A DNA stretch of 46,948 bases from Bacteroidales bacterium (GTDB lineage Bacteria > Bacteroidota > Bacteroidia > Bacteroidales > UBA932), in NCBI GenBank assembly GCA_017453565.1, contig JAFTEQ010000063.1, positions 1-46,948 on the forward strand, in the 5' to 3' direction. The position numbers and the translations under genes were made by a program. The notes beneath the pieces were generated by a model. That model searched no databases, was not told the DNA's origin, and saw only the letters and a program-made list of their open reading frames with translations. Every line of letters starts with the position of its first letter. The first letter of the stretch is position 1. Shown piece after piece: positions 33,627 to 43,177 of this stretch.

Positions 33627-35702
33627 ATGTTCCGTTTCCGTTACCTGTCCGCCATAGCTGCGCTCCTGCTTACCTGCTGGGTCCAAGCCGGAGCCCAGAG
33701 CAAGAACGTCCCCAAAATGGGGAAGTACGGCTATCCCATCTATAACGACTACTCCATTCCCAAACCGGACAAACCGCTCAAAATCACCCGCGACGACCTC
33801 AAACTCACCGACCGCTATCTCTCCTGCTATCCGGAAGGTGTAGTTGAAGCCGATGCGGCCGCCATGCGCGTCCTCTACGAGTATTACAAGAACGACCCCG
33901 AGGGTCAGGCTGAATGGAGAGGCCTGCAGGACAAAGCGCTCAAATGCATCCCTACCTGGGATATGGGCAAACTCATCCAGAAGCGCTACGTGTATTCGCT
34001 GGCCAATCTCAAGCCCCTTGGCTGGCTCTACATCTTTACGGGCAACGAGCTCGTGTCGGACTTCATCCGGGGACACCTTGCCAAGGCCGCTTCCCTGCCG
34101 GTCGATTTCTGGATCCATGCGGAACTGCGTCACATGGACCCCAAGAAGCCGCAGGGCTGCATTGAAACCTCCTACCTCAACCAGGCCTTCGGCGTGGCCA
34201 TCCAGGCCGTTCGCCGCAACATGAGCGAAGAGGAACTCAAGACCATAGAGACGGCCTGGCACGAAAAGGGCATGGGCACGGGCATCAACTGGCTCGAGGC
34301 CCATCAGAAGAAGATTGTGGGCAACTTCACCGCGGTAATCGGCAACGGTGTGCTGTATGCCGCCAAGTATTTCAAAGACGACTATGCCTGGAACCTGGCG
34401 CTCAAGCACATCAAGATGTATGTAGACAGCGCCATCCTGCCCGACGGGTCGAACTTCGAAGGCTACGGTTACTATGCCTATCCGGCGGCCCAGCTGCTCA
34501 TTGCCTGCAGCATCCTTTCGCCGGAACAGATTCACAAACTCATGGGAGAGAGCGCGCTCAAAAACGTCATGAAGTGGCGCGTGTCGGGCATGCTCTTCGG
34601 CGAAGGGGTTGCCGGCTATCCCAGCCCCATGCGCATCGTCTACGGAGACAATCCCTGCGCCGGTTCCATGGTGGGCCGGAGCGACGCACCCACCTGGCTG
34701 TCCATCCTGGTCATGAAGGACGGACTCGCCGAATGGATCCGCCAGACTTATTCCCAGAAGGGCTCCTCAAGGGTCATGCTGCTGAAGGCCAAGTATCCCG
34801 GTCTGGACGTGCAGCCCGTGAGCCCGGAGGAAGCGGGCATTCCCCTGCTCACCACCTACCAGAGCGGCGACTGCTTCATGCGCAGCGGCTGGGGCGACGA
34901 TGATGTGGTGGTGGGCCTCAAGGCCATCAACGGCAATCCTGTAGAGAAAGTCTACCCGCACGCCCGTCCCGAGATCAACTCCCTCAACCTGGGCGCCTAC
35001 GGGGAATACCTCATCTGCAACGCAGCTTCAGCCTCCTACCGCAGTCCCATCCGCAAGGAGCACGACATCCGTACCTGGCGCGCCAACGTGGTTACCGTGG
35101 ACGGAAAGGATCAGCTTTTCCCCTACAACTGGTTAAAGAAAAGCGGCTGTTTTGGCTATCCGTCTGCAGAGATCGTGCGCAAGGAGATCCTGCCCGACGG
35201 AGGCATGGTCCTCTCGAACGAAGCGAAGGCCGCCTATGCCACACCCATGAAACAGGCTACGCGCACCGTGCGTTACATTCCGGAAGGACGCTTCTACATT
35301 GTGCGTGACATGCTCGTTCCGGAAGACGGGGAGCAGCATCATTTCGACCACCGCTTCTTCATCTTCAACTACGACTTCAAGACGAAGATCGAGAAAAACA
35401 AGGCCATGCTCACCATCGAACGGCCCAGGGCTACGCTCTACATTGCGGTGAACAGCCCGCAGAACACCTCCTTCGAATACAAGGACGCCTACATCCACGG
35501 CCTGGCCGGCCGCGATTACGATCCGGGCGGAAAGCAGGAAGGCAAACTGGGCAACGCGGTGGGCCTGGTCTGGAGCAGCGACGCCCCCAGTTTCGAGGCT
35601 ACCTCGGTACTCTACCCCACCCATCCGGGTGAAGCGGCGCCCAAGATCAAGTTCGGCAAAGGCTTCGTGAGCGTGAACGGAAAGAAATATCCGCTCGACT
35701 GA
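33627..35702 (+). CDS. secreted heparinase II/III-like polysaccharide lyase
   Basis: This 691-residue exported protein has a signal peptide (about 1-24, ending AGAQS). The first half is helix-rich (about 70-390) and the second half is beta (about 400-690), the alpha/alpha-toroid plus beta-sandwich layout of heparinase II/III-like lyases. The family's junction motif is recognisable: 'MRSGWGDDDVVVGLKAING...HARPEINSLNLGAYGEYL', where an Asp/Glu-Asn-Ser follows a conserved His. 'HHFDHRFFIFNYDF' in the sandwich is another match. Such enzymes cleave uronic-acid polysaccharides by beta-elimination; the substrate is not fixed by the sequence. It converges with the SGNH/GH105 operon and shares its theme. 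It ends the 17-gene run that starts with mraZ. Confidence 0.78.
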   Translation: MFRFRYLSAIAALLLTCWVQAGAQSKNVPKMGKYGYPIYNDYSIPKPDKPLKITRDDLKLTDRYLSCYPEGVVEADAAAMRVLYEYYKNDPEGQAEWRGLQDKALKCIPTWDMGKLIQKRYVYSLANLKPLGWLYIFTGNELVSDFIRGHLAKAASLPVDFWIHAELRHMDPKKPQGCIETSYLNQAFGVAIQAVRRNMSEEELKTIETAWHEKGMGTGINWLEAHQKKIVGNFTAVIGNGVLYAAKYFKDDYAWNLALKHIKMYVDSAILPDGSNFEGYGYYAYPAAQLLIACSILSPEQIHKLMGESALKNVMKWRVSGMLFGEGVAGYPSPMRIVYGDNPCAGSMVGRSDAPTWLSILVMKDGLAEWIRQTYSQKGSSRVMLLKAKYPGLDVQPVSPEEAGIPLLTTYQSGDCFMRSGWGDDDVVVGLKAINGNPVEKVYPHARPEINSLNLGAYGEYLICNAASASYRSPIRKEHDIRTWRANVVTVDGKDQLFPYNWLKKSGCFGYPSAEIVRKEILPDGGMVLSNEAKAAYATPMKQATRTVRYIPEGRFYIVRDMLVPEDGEQHHFDHRFFIFNYDFKTKIEKNKAMLTIERPRATLYIAVNSPQNTSFEYKDAYIHGLAGRDYDPGGKQEGKLGNAVGLVWSSDAPSFEATSVLYPTHPGEAAPKIKFGKGFVSVNGKKYPLD

Positions 35703-35717
35703 TCGGCGCGAGCCACG

Positions 35718-36575
35718 CTAACGCCCCGATTCCTCCGGCCCCAGACCGGTGCCGATGAGGGAAACGTAGCGGAAAGCGTCCATATCGTGCCGGATAATCC
35801 AGTCGATGTAGGTCAGGAACATCCAGGCCGTGTACTCGTAGCCAGCCGGTGAAAGGTGGCCGTAGGCATAGTGGTCCTTGCGCCACTGGCTGCCCTGACG
35901 GTACTGGTCCATGGCATATTTGGCAATGTCCAGCACATAGACATTGGAGAAGGTTTTCGCCATGCCGCGGATGACCTCGTTCATCTCGGCGGCATGCTCC
36001 TTCTCGGAGGGGTTCGTCACCAGGAAGAACTTCGCCTGCGGCTGGATGGACTTGATGCGCTGGATGATGCCGGCGTAGCAGCCCGCAAAGGAAACCGCGT
36101 TCCTGCTGTAGTCGGAGAGGTCCACATCCTTTTCGATGCTGCCCACGTTCCACCCTTCCCATCCCGCCTGGCCGATCCGGCTGCGGTCGTTCACCCCCAG
36201 GGCGATGATGTAGGCCTGGTGGCGCCGGTCTTTGGCGCAGAGCCCGTCCAGACGGTCGAGCGAAGTGTCCCAGAAGTCCTCGATCCAGCCCTTGCTGGTC
36301 TCGCCGCCCCGGGTGTAGTTGGTGCCGCTCACACCCATGAGAGCGCACATCCGCTGTCCCCAGGAGTACTCGTATATGTCGCGGTAGCCTTTCTTCCCGT
36401 CGGGCTTGATGTACTCGGCTTCCCCGCTTGCGAGCGAGTCTCCGATGAAGCCCCAGCTGTGGAAGATGGAACAGTAGCCCGGAGACGGGCTCACGTTCGC
36501 AAGGGGGTTGTCCTGCGCCGCCGCAAAGAAAGGCAGGGCAAGGGCCAGGATGAGCGTACTGACGAACTGTCTCAT
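35718..36575 (-). CDS. secreted SGNH/GDSL hydrolase (likely carbohydrate esterase)
   Basis: This 285-residue exported protein has a signal peptide (about 1-20, PFFAAAQ). It has block I G45-D46-S47 (FHSWGFIGDSLASGEAEY), block II 'GVSGTNYTRGGET' region, block III 'IIALGVNDRSR', and a C-terminal 'YGHLSPAGYEY' with the block V His. These are the SGNH esterase landmarks; the enzymes deacetylate or de-esterify glycans. It lies 3 bp downstream of the SGNH-GH105 fusion gene in the same operon, so the operon offers two esterase domains and one hydrolase. It is convergent with the lyase gene (15-bp gap). Confidence 0.85.
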   Translation of the reverse strand: MRQFVSTLILALALPFFAAAQDNPLANVSPSPGYCSIFHSWGFIGDSLASGEAEYIKPDGKKGYRDIYEYSWGQRMCALMGVSGTNYTRGGETSKGWIEDFWDTSLDRLDGLCAKDRRHQAYIIALGVNDRSRIGQAGWEGWNVGSIEKDVDLSDYSRNAVSFAGCYAGIIQRIKSIQPQAKFFLVTNPSEKEHAAEMNEVIRGMAKTFSNVYVLDIAKYAMDQYRQGSQWRKDHYAYGHLSPAGYEYTAWMFLTYIDWIIRHDMDAFRYVSLIGTGLGPEESGR

Positions 36576-36578
36576 AGT

Positions 36579-38375
36579 TTATTTCATTTGCATTTGAATC
36601 ATTTCCGATGCGGCCAGCAGGAAGGCGCCGGCGCCATAGGCCCGCGTGTCGTCCTTCGACGGATTGACCGGTTTGAGGCCCACGTCCTGCACATAAACGA
36701 GGCGCCCGTCCTTGAGGACATGGGATTTCAGCGCCTTCCATCCCTTCAGGGCCGCCGCGCGGTATTCTTCAGGCAGGATTCCGTGGTTGACACCCCAGGC
36801 GAAGCCGTATACGAAGAAACCGGAGCCACTGTTCTCGGGGGCGTCCCAATGCACGGGATCCAGAAGGCCGGCGTGCCAGGAGCCCGCTTTGTCCTGGCAC
36901 TTCAGCAGCGCCTCGGACATATCTTTGTAGAGCTGCATGTAATAAGCGTGGGAGGGATGCGTTTCGGGCACGCCCGAAAGCATCATGGGCAGGGCGGCGT
37001 ACACCCAGCCGTTTCCCCGACCCCAGAAAGCCGGCAGCCCGTTTTCCTCCTTCCTGGACACAAGCATCAGGTCGCGGTGGTATAGATTGTACTTGCGGTT
37101 GAACAGGGAATCGGTCGTGACCTTGAATTCCGACCAGCAGAAGTCGAGGTAGTCGTCCCGCTTGTCGATCCTTGCCAGCGTCGGATAGACGGGCGGCTCC
37201 ATGAAGAGCGCGTCGCACCAGCCCCAGCGGTCGGGATTATATCTTCCGTCCGGAAGGATGAGGGGATCCTGATTGGGATGCGCCATCACGGACAGCACGC
37301 GGTCGCGGACGCTCTTCATCATGGCCGGGTCCCTGAAATGCTCCGAGAGCATGAGGTAGGTCTGCCCCATACAGAGGTCGTTGGCGTTGTGATTGGTGCG
37401 CACCATGTCCCAGCCGTTGTCGTCACCCACCTTTTTGAGATAGTTCCAGAAGGTCTCATTCCCCGTAACGAACGCCCACTCGGCCAGGCCACGGAAAAAC
37501 GCCGCATTCAACCAGCCCACCGGCCTGTCCTTGGGGTTCAGATGCCCCATCTGCCATTCGGCCACCTTGTCCGCCAGCTTGATGTCGCCTTTCCGCGGAC
37601 GGGCGCCGTTCTTTCCGAGGACCGTCTTTTCGGCCGTCTGCCGCAGGTAGGCCGCGACCTCGGGCGCGAGGCCGCAGTCGGCGGCGTGCGCGGAGAAGGG
37701 TTTGCGGGCCATCATCAGGTAGTTCACGCAGGCCTTCAGATAGGCGCCAGCGAGCGACTGATGTTTGTTGTCGCGGCCCAGCAGGTGGATTTCGGGCCGG
37801 TCGGTATAGACGGTCTGGAACGCCTCTCCGATGGGCGAATAGCCCACCCGGGCCTTCTTCGCCATCTGGCGGCTTCCCTCCAGCAGGTATTTCTCAAGCT
37901 CCTCCTGAGTGCCGAAGCCGCCGGCTTCCTTGCCGCTGTAGCTCCAGGTATGCTCCAGGATAATCTTGCAGTCCGGCGAGGCCGCGGCCACCCGGTCCCT
38001 GAGTTCCAGCAGGTCATCCAGGACCTGCGTCTTGCCGTCACGGGCATAGCGGGCGGGGTTCACGCTCTGGTCCTGCAGGAAGCAGTAATCGTAAGGGCCG
38101 CCTTTCAGGGCCTTCTGCGTTCCCTCCAGCTTCAGGTGCTGGCCAAAGGTCTGGCCGCCCTTGAGGTATTCGCCAATCTGCATCTTCAAGCCTTCCTTCG
38201 CCGCAATCTCACGCAGGAGGTCGTCGGCGTTGTGGTGGAAGGTGAAGGAGTTGCCGATGCAGAGGACCCAGATTTCATCCGGGGCCTTCGGGCCCTGCGG
38301 AAGATTGAATTTCTGGGCAAAGGAGCTTGTTGCGGCCAGAAAGGCCAGGCAGAGCACGATTAAAAGTCGCTTCAT
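36579..38375 (-). CDS. SGNH esterase - GH105 unsaturated uronyl hydrolase fusion
   Basis: This 598-residue exported protein joins two enzymes. After a signal peptide (1-20) comes an SGNH-like domain (about 33-230, DUF4886 type) with G41-N42-S43 (LCIGNSFTFHH) and a D202-x-x-H205 (DNKHQ). Then follows a GH105/GH88-type alpha/alpha barrel (about 265-595). That part has 'MGQTYLML', catalytic Asp388 in RWGWCDALFMEPP, 'FWGRGNGWVYAALPMML', and 'GSGFFVYGFAWGV'. GH105 removes unsaturated uronic acids left by polysaccharide lyases; the esterase half would first take off acyl groups. The two-in-one layout and the convergent lyase gene fit stepwise breakdown of an acetylated, uronate-bearing glycan such as rhamnogalacturonan. 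It starts 3 bp after the kinase gene. Confidence 0.87.
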   Translation of the reverse strand: MKRLLIVLCLAFLAATSSFAQKFNLPQGPKAPDEIWVLCIGNSFTFHHNADDLLREIAAKEGLKMQIGEYLKGGQTFGQHLKLEGTQKALKGGPYDYCFLQDQSVNPARYARDGKTQVLDDLLELRDRVAAASPDCKIILEHTWSYSGKEAGGFGTQEELEKYLLEGSRQMAKKARVGYSPIGEAFQTVYTDRPEIHLLGRDNKHQSLAGAYLKACVNYLMMARKPFSAHAADCGLAPEVAAYLRQTAEKTVLGKNGARPRKGDIKLADKVAEWQMGHLNPKDRPVGWLNAAFFRGLAEWAFVTGNETFWNYLKKVGDDNGWDMVRTNHNANDLCMGQTYLMLSEHFRDPAMMKSVRDRVLSVMAHPNQDPLILPDGRYNPDRWGWCDALFMEPPVYPTLARIDKRDDYLDFCWSEFKVTTDSLFNRKYNLYHRDLMLVSRKEENGLPAFWGRGNGWVYAALPMMLSGVPETHPSHAYYMQLYKDMSEALLKCQDKAGSWHAGLLDPVHWDAPENSGSGFFVYGFAWGVNHGILPEEYRAAALKGWKALKSHVLKDGRLVYVQDVGLKPVNPSKDDTRAYGAGAFLLAASEMIQMQMK

Positions 38376-38378
38376 GAC

Positions 38379-40316
38379 TTAAGCTTGGTTTTCGGGTTTT
38401 TCCGGAAGGACGAACACAAAACGGGCGCCGCCCTTGTCGTAGCTGGTGTCGAGGTACACCCGGCCGCCCATCTTTTCGGCAATTTCGCGGCAGATGCTGA
38501 GGCCCAGCCCCGTGCCCTGCACGAACTCGTTCAGTTTGGTGAAGCGGTCGAAGATGGCTTCGGCCTGCTCAGGCGGCACGCCGGTGCCGGTATCGGTGAC
38601 GGAGTAGGTGATTTCACCGGGATGCTCCGAGAGCGAGCAATTCAGCACAATCTCTCCTTTCGCCGTATGCTTGCAGGCATTGGTGAGCAGGTTGATCAGG
38701 ATCTGCTGCGCCCGCTGGGGATCGGTACGGAACTGGTGCTCCCCTTCGAAATCCTGCTCATAACGCATCTGCACGCCGGGTTGCAGGCGGTGTTCGGCGC
38801 TGCTGATGGCCGCCTTGGCAATGAAACCGCACTCCCCGTCCTCAAAGCTGACGCGATAGTTTCCGGAATCCATCGCGGAGGTATTGAGAATGTCGTCCAG
38901 CAGCATGGTGAGCATCTTGGTGTTGTTCACGATATGACTTGCGAACTCGGCTTTCTCCTCTTCCGGGAAACTGCCGTCGGGCAGGCTCAGAAGCTGGCTG
39001 AAGCCGACGATGGCGTTCAGCGGCGTGCGCACCTCGTGGCTCATGTTTTGTACGAAGCGGGTCTTGGCCGCATTGGCGAGCGTCACCTGCTTGTTGGCTT
39101 CTTCGAGTTTGGCATTGTGCTTCTGCAGCGACTGGATGTGCACCACCAGGAAAATCACGATACCGAGCAGCAAGGCCGTGAATACCAGCATCAGGATGCG
39201 GGAAATCCGCGTCACTTCCTCGCTCTTGTCGTCCAGCTCGGCCTGAAGTGTGGTGTTGCCCATGCGGGCGTTCAGTTCGGAGAGTTTCGACTGGTTCACC
39301 TCGGCAAGACGACCCTCGTTGCGCGCCACCAATTGCTTTTCAATTTCAAAGGCCTCTTCCTTGAAATCGTAATGCTCCGCGATGTTGGCAATGAATTTCA
39401 CCTCCCTGATCCGGTCGATGCTCATAATATCCTTCATATAGGGCGACATGTCGCCCGCAATCATTGAATCGATGATCTTGAACATCAGGGGCGCCGTTTC
39501 GCTGATGGTCTGGAGCGCACCGCTTTTCAGGCAATACTCCTTATGGCGGTTGTACTCCGGAATATTCTTTTCCAGCGCGGTGATCCTGGCAAGATAGTAA
39601 TGACAGCGCAGCGTATCGAGCGTCAGATGGGCCGACTGCGCCGCCTTGGCCACGTTGAGTTTGGCCGAATCGGCGCCTACGGGATAGGTATCCGCCAGAT
39701 CGCAGTACAGGCGGCATACGGACTGGCGCCTGATGATGGGATCGGTAGACCGTTCATACAGGTCGAGGGCCTTCAGAATGTGCTTCTTGGCCGAGATATA
39801 GTCGTTCTGGGCCGTGTAGAGCGACACCAGGTAACGGTGGCCCATCCACTCACCGTACGGCTCCCCGCGCTGGATGGAAAGCTGCTGCATCTCGGTCACG
39901 AGGTCCATGGTGCGCACGGGTTGGTCGTGATTGTAGTAAAAGTTCTGAACCAGTTCGTACGAATAATAGAAGTACTGGGGGTAGCCGAGCCTGTCCGCAA
40001 TGGTCTTGAGTTCTTCCTGCCGGTCCAGTACCAGCCGCTCATCCTGTTCGCTAAGGGGGTGATGGTTGGGGACCTTCCGGGTGGCATCCTTCAGCCGGGT
40101 CACGTAATAGAGGGTCTGGGCCTTGGTGTCCCCCTTGGAGATGGCGGCGTGCAAGAGGTTCGAACTCGCCTCCTCAAAACCGTCCTTGCCGACAAGCCGC
40201 TCGGATTCCATAAACCAGCGGTAACACTCGTCGTCGATCTGGTAGGGGTTGTTCTGCGCGCCTGCAGTCACTGTCCCTGCAAGCAGAATCGCCAGTATTG
40301 AGAGCAATCTTTTCAT
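38379..40316 (-). CDS. TPR-sensor histidine kinase
   Basis: This 645-residue sensor kinase has a signal peptide (1-20), an extracytoplasmic region of TPR-like helical repeats (about 60-350), and one membrane helix (about 370-392, ILMLVFTALLLGIVIFLVVHI). A short coiled coil follows, then the HisKA domain with His427 in VQNMSHEVRTPLNAIVGFS. The HATPase domain has 'NLLTNACKHTAKGE', 'VTDTGTGVPPEQ' and 'GTGLGLSICREIAEKMGG'. There is no receiver or DNA-binding domain, unlike the HTCS regulators of polysaccharide loci, and no response regulator gene is next to it. It heads a minus-strand operon with the two esterase/hydrolase genes (3-bp gaps). Its ATG is only 7 nt past a -7 box, so its mRNA may be leaderless. 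Confidence 0.93.
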   Translation of the reverse strand: MKRLLSILAILLAGTVTAGAQNNPYQIDDECYRWFMESERLVGKDGFEEASSNLLHAAISKGDTKAQTLYYVTRLKDATRKVPNHHPLSEQDERLVLDRQEELKTIADRLGYPQYFYYSYELVQNFYYNHDQPVRTMDLVTEMQQLSIQRGEPYGEWMGHRYLVSLYTAQNDYISAKKHILKALDLYERSTDPIIRRQSVCRLYCDLADTYPVGADSAKLNVAKAAQSAHLTLDTLRCHYYLARITALEKNIPEYNRHKEYCLKSGALQTISETAPLMFKIIDSMIAGDMSPYMKDIMSIDRIREVKFIANIAEHYDFKEEAFEIEKQLVARNEGRLAEVNQSKLSELNARMGNTTLQAELDDKSEEVTRISRILMLVFTALLLGIVIFLVVHIQSLQKHNAKLEEANKQVTLANAAKTRFVQNMSHEVRTPLNAIVGFSQLLSLPDGSFPEEEKAEFASHIVNNTKMLTMLLDDILNTSAMDSGNYRVSFEDGECGFIAKAAISSAEHRLQPGVQMRYEQDFEGEHQFRTDPQRAQQILINLLTNACKHTAKGEIVLNCSLSEHPGEITYSVTDTGTGVPPEQAEAIFDRFTKLNEFVQGTGLGLSICREIAEKMGGRVYLDTSYDKGGARFVFVLPEKPENQA

Positions 40317-40323
40317 AGATTTT

Positions 40324-40353
40324 CAAAGATAGTAAAAACTATTCATATCTTTG
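40324..40353. promoter_or_regulatory. back-to-back promoters of the kinase operon and gltS
   Basis: CAAAGATA (40324-40331, TATCTTTG on the minus strand) and TATCTTTG (40346-40353) face away from each other with 14 bp between, making an inverted repeat. The kinase ATG (40316) is 7 nt from its box; the gltS ATG (40372) is 18 nt from its box. The design matches that at 4064-4090. -33 elements are not evident. Confidence 0.68.
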
Positions 40354-40371
40354 TGTTTCGGAATTGGGCAT

Positions 40372-41598
40372 ATGCTGGAAAAGCTTCTTTCACTGGACGC
40401 GTATGCGAGTGCTGGCGTGGGCGTAGCGGCCCTCGCCCTGGGGATGTTCCTTACCCGGAAGATTTCTTTCCTGAAACGATTCTGCATCCCCGCTCCGGTC
40501 TCCGGAGGCCTGCTGGTTTCGTTGTTCACGCTGCTGCTCTACTCCGTCTTCGGCGTGGAATGCCGTTTCGACAGCATGGTCAAGGACCTCTGCATGATGC
40601 TGTTCTTCACCTCAGTAGGCTTCCAGTCAGACATCAAGGTGCTCCGAAAAGGCGGGAAACCCCTGCTCGTGATGATCGGCCTTGTGGCAGCGCTGATCGT
40701 GGCACAGAACCTCATCTCGGTGGGCATCGCCCGCGGGCTGGGACTCAGTCCGCTCTTCGGCATGGCGGCCGGGTCCATCCCTATGAGCGGCGGGCACGGC
40801 ACGTCCGGAGGATTCTCCCCGCTGCTGGAGGAACAGGGCCTGACGGGTGCCTCCTCCATCACCATGGCGGCGGCAACCTTCGGCCTCGTGGCAGGGTCGC
40901 TGCTGGGCGGCCCGTTGGGCGAGGTGCTCATCCGCCGGAACCGGCTCTCCGAACAGTCCGGCTCCGTCGATGTGATGACCGGACTCGAGACCACCGAGTC
41001 GCGGGCGCAGCGGCCGCTGACGGCAGAAAAAAGCTTCCGGGCCTATCTGCAGGGCGTGTGCGTCCTGGTCCTCGCCATGGCCCTGGGCACCGGTCTCAGC
41101 AGGCTCCTCGCCCTCACCGGCATCACCGTCCCCACCTACTTCGGGGCACTGCTTGCCGCCTGCGTCCTGCGCAACCTCTTCGGTCTGTCGCCCCGCTGGG
41201 AAAAAGAACTGTGCCTGGGCGAAGTGGTTTCCGTGGGTGACATCTGCCTGCAACTCTTCCTGGGCATGGCTATGGCCAGCCTCCGTCTCTGGGAACTCGC
41301 CTCCCTGGCCCTGCCCCTCACCCTTATCCTGCTGGCCCAGGTGGCCTTCATGGCCCTGTACGGCACATTCGTTGCCTTCCCCCTGCTGGGCAGGACCTAC
41401 GACGGCGCCGTCCTTGTGAGCGGCCTCTGCGGCTTCGGCCTGGGCGCCACGCCCAACGCCATGGCCAACATGTCGGCCGTCTGCTACAAGTATCGCTACG
41501 CCGCCGCCCCGTTCATCATCGTCCCCATCATCGGGGCCATGTTTGTAGACATCATCAATACCGGCGTCATCACCCTCTTCCTGAACCTGATCCACTGA
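40372..41598 (+). CDS. gltS: sodium/glutamate symporter
   Basis: GltS takes up glutamate with sodium. The 408-residue membrane protein has two inverted halves of about five helices each, with the family's pore-loop motifs '[17 protein letters not shown]' and, in the second half, '[17 protein letters not shown]'. The N-terminus [21 protein letters not shown] fits family members. An upstream TTG in frame (40351) lies inside the -7 box and is rejected as start. guaA follows after 10 bp; the two may be co-transcribed, though a functional link (glutamate supply versus glutamine use) is only suggestive. Confidence 0.95.
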   Translation: MLEKLLSLDAYASAGVGVAALALGMFLTRKISFLKRFCIPAPVSGGLLVSLFTLLLYSVFGVECRFDSMVKDLCMMLFFTSVGFQSDIKVLRKGGKPLLVMIGLVAALIVAQNLISVGIARGLGLSPLFGMAAGSIPMSGGHGTSGGFSPLLEEQGLTGASSITMAAATFGLVAGSLLGGPLGEVLIRRNRLSEQSGSVDVMTGLETTESRAQRPLTAEKSFRAYLQGVCVLVLAMALGTGLSRLLALTGITVPTYFGALLAACVLRNLFGLSPRWEKELCLGEVVSVGDICLQLFLGMAMASLRLWELASLALPLTLILLAQVAFMALYGTFVAFPLLGRTYDGAVLVSGLCGFGLGATPNAMANMSAVCYKYRYAAAPFIIVPIIGAMFVDIINTGVITLFLNLIH

Positions 41599-41608
41599 CC
41601 TGAAACCT

Positions 41609-43129
41609 ATGCAGAAGATCATCATCCTCGATTTCGGCTCCCAGACCACGCAGCTCATCGGCCGCAGGGTCAGGGAACTCGGCACGTTCTGCGAAATCCT
41701 TCCCTTCGACCGTTTCCCCCACGGCGATCCCGACGTGATCGGAGTCATCCTGAGCGGCTCCCCGCTCAGCGTCTATGCGCCCGACGCCCTGCTCCCCGAC
41801 CTTTCCGGGGTCTTTGACCGCTATCCGGTCCTGGGTATCTGTTACGGCGCGCAGCTGATCAGCCACATCCACGGCGGGAAGGTGGAGAATTCCGGTTCGC
41901 GGGAATATGGAAGGGCCCTCCTGAGTTTCGTGGACCGCAACTGTGAGCTGTTCGGAGGGATTGCGGCGGGTTCGCAGGTGTGGATGAGCCACGGCGACAG
42001 CATCACGGCGCTCCCGGAAGGCTTCCGCCTCGCCGCTTCCACCGACAGCGTCCGCAACGCCGCCTTCTGGAATCCGGAACGGAGGATCTGGGGCGTGCAG
42101 TTCCATCCCGAAGTGGCGCATACCACCCAGGGCAAGCAGCTTCTGGAGCATTTCGTGGTGGACATCTGCCGCAGCCGACGGGAATGGTCTTCCGACTCCT
42201 TTGTGGAGACGACCGTCCGCGACCTCAGGGCCGAAATTGGGGACGGGAAAGTGATTCTCGGCCTGAGCGGAGGTGTGGACTCCACCGTTGCGGCGGTGCT
42301 GCTCAACAAGGCCGTGGGGAGCAATCTCACCGGCATTTTCGTGAACCACGGACTTCTGCGCAAGCACGAGTTCGAAAACGTGCTCGCCGATTATCACCGG
42401 CTGGGCCTGAATGTGAGAGGGGTCGATGCCTCCTCCATTTTCCTGAACGCCCTGGACGGCGTGGAAGATCCCGAGCAGAAACGCAGGATCATCGGCCGCC
42501 TGTTCGTGGAGGTGTTCGAGGCCGAGGCCGCCAAGATCCCGGGTGTCGGTTTTCTGGCGCAGGGGACCATCTACCCCGACAGGATCGAGAGCCGCAACAT
42601 CACCGGCAAGGTCATCAAGAGCCACCACAACGTGGGCGGCCTGCCGGAGCATCTGAAACTGAAACTCTGCGAGCCCCTCAAGTGGCTCTTCAAAGACGAG
42701 GTCCGCTCTGTCGGCCTCAGCCTGGGCATCCCGGAGCACATGCTGTTCCGCCATCCCTTCCCCGGGCCCGGCCTCGCGGTGCGCATCCTGGGCGCCATCA
42801 CGCCGGAAAAGGTCCGCATCCTGCAGGATGTCGATGACATCTTCATCCGCTCACTCAGAGAGGAAGGGCTGTATGGCGATATCTGGCAGGCCGGAGCCAT
42901 CCTGCTGCCCGTCCGCACCGTGGGCGTCATGGGCGATGAGCGCACCTACGACTACGCCGTCGTCCTGCGCGCCGTCACCAGCAGCGACGCCATGACCGCC
43001 GACTGGGCCTTCCTGCCCGAAGGCTATCTGCGCCGGCTCAGCAACGAGATCATCAACAAGGTCCGCGGCGTCAACCGCGTCTGTTACGACATCTCCTCCA
43101 AACCCCCGTCCACCATCGAATGGGAATAA
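41609..43129 (+). CDS. guaA: GMP synthase (glutamine-hydrolysing)
   Basis: GuaA turns XMP into GMP using glutamine and ATP. The 506-residue protein has the class I glutamine amidotransferase domain (about 1-190; catalytic Cys in [17 protein letters not shown], His in '[11 protein letters not shown]'). The ATP pyrophosphatase domain follows with the PP-loop [15 protein letters not shown], and then the dimerisation domain with '[12 protein letters not shown]' and the C-terminal 'KPPSTIEWE'. Length is normal. It lies 10 bp after gltS and converges with a lipoprotein gene; no clear terminator was seen in the 48-bp gap. Confidence 0.97.
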   Translation: MQKIIILDFGSQTTQLIGRRVRELGTFCEILPFDRFPHGDPDVIGVILSGSPLSVYAPDALLPDLSGVFDRYPVLGICYGAQLISHIHGGKVENSGSREYGRALLSFVDRNCELFGGIAAGSQVWMSHGDSITALPEGFRLAASTDSVRNAAFWNPERRIWGVQFHPEVAHTTQGKQLLEHFVVDICRSRREWSSDSFVETTVRDLRAEIGDGKVILGLSGGVDSTVAAVLLNKAVGSNLTGIFVNHGLLRKHEFENVLADYHRLGLNVRGVDASSIFLNALDGVEDPEQKRRIIGRLFVEVFEAEAAKIPGVGFLAQGTIYPDRIESRNITGKVIKSHHNVGGLPEHLKLKLCEPLKWLFKDEVRSVGLSLGIPEHMLFRHPFPGPGLAVRILGAITPEKVRILQDVDDIFIRSLREEGLYGDIWQAGAILLPVRTVGVMGDERTYDYAVVLRAVTSSDAMTADWAFLPEGYLRRLSNEIINKVRGVNRVCYDISSKPPSTIEWE

Positions 43130-43177
43130 AGCGGAAAGCTTAAGGGCGAAAAGCAGGACGGGCTTACGTCAATCCTC

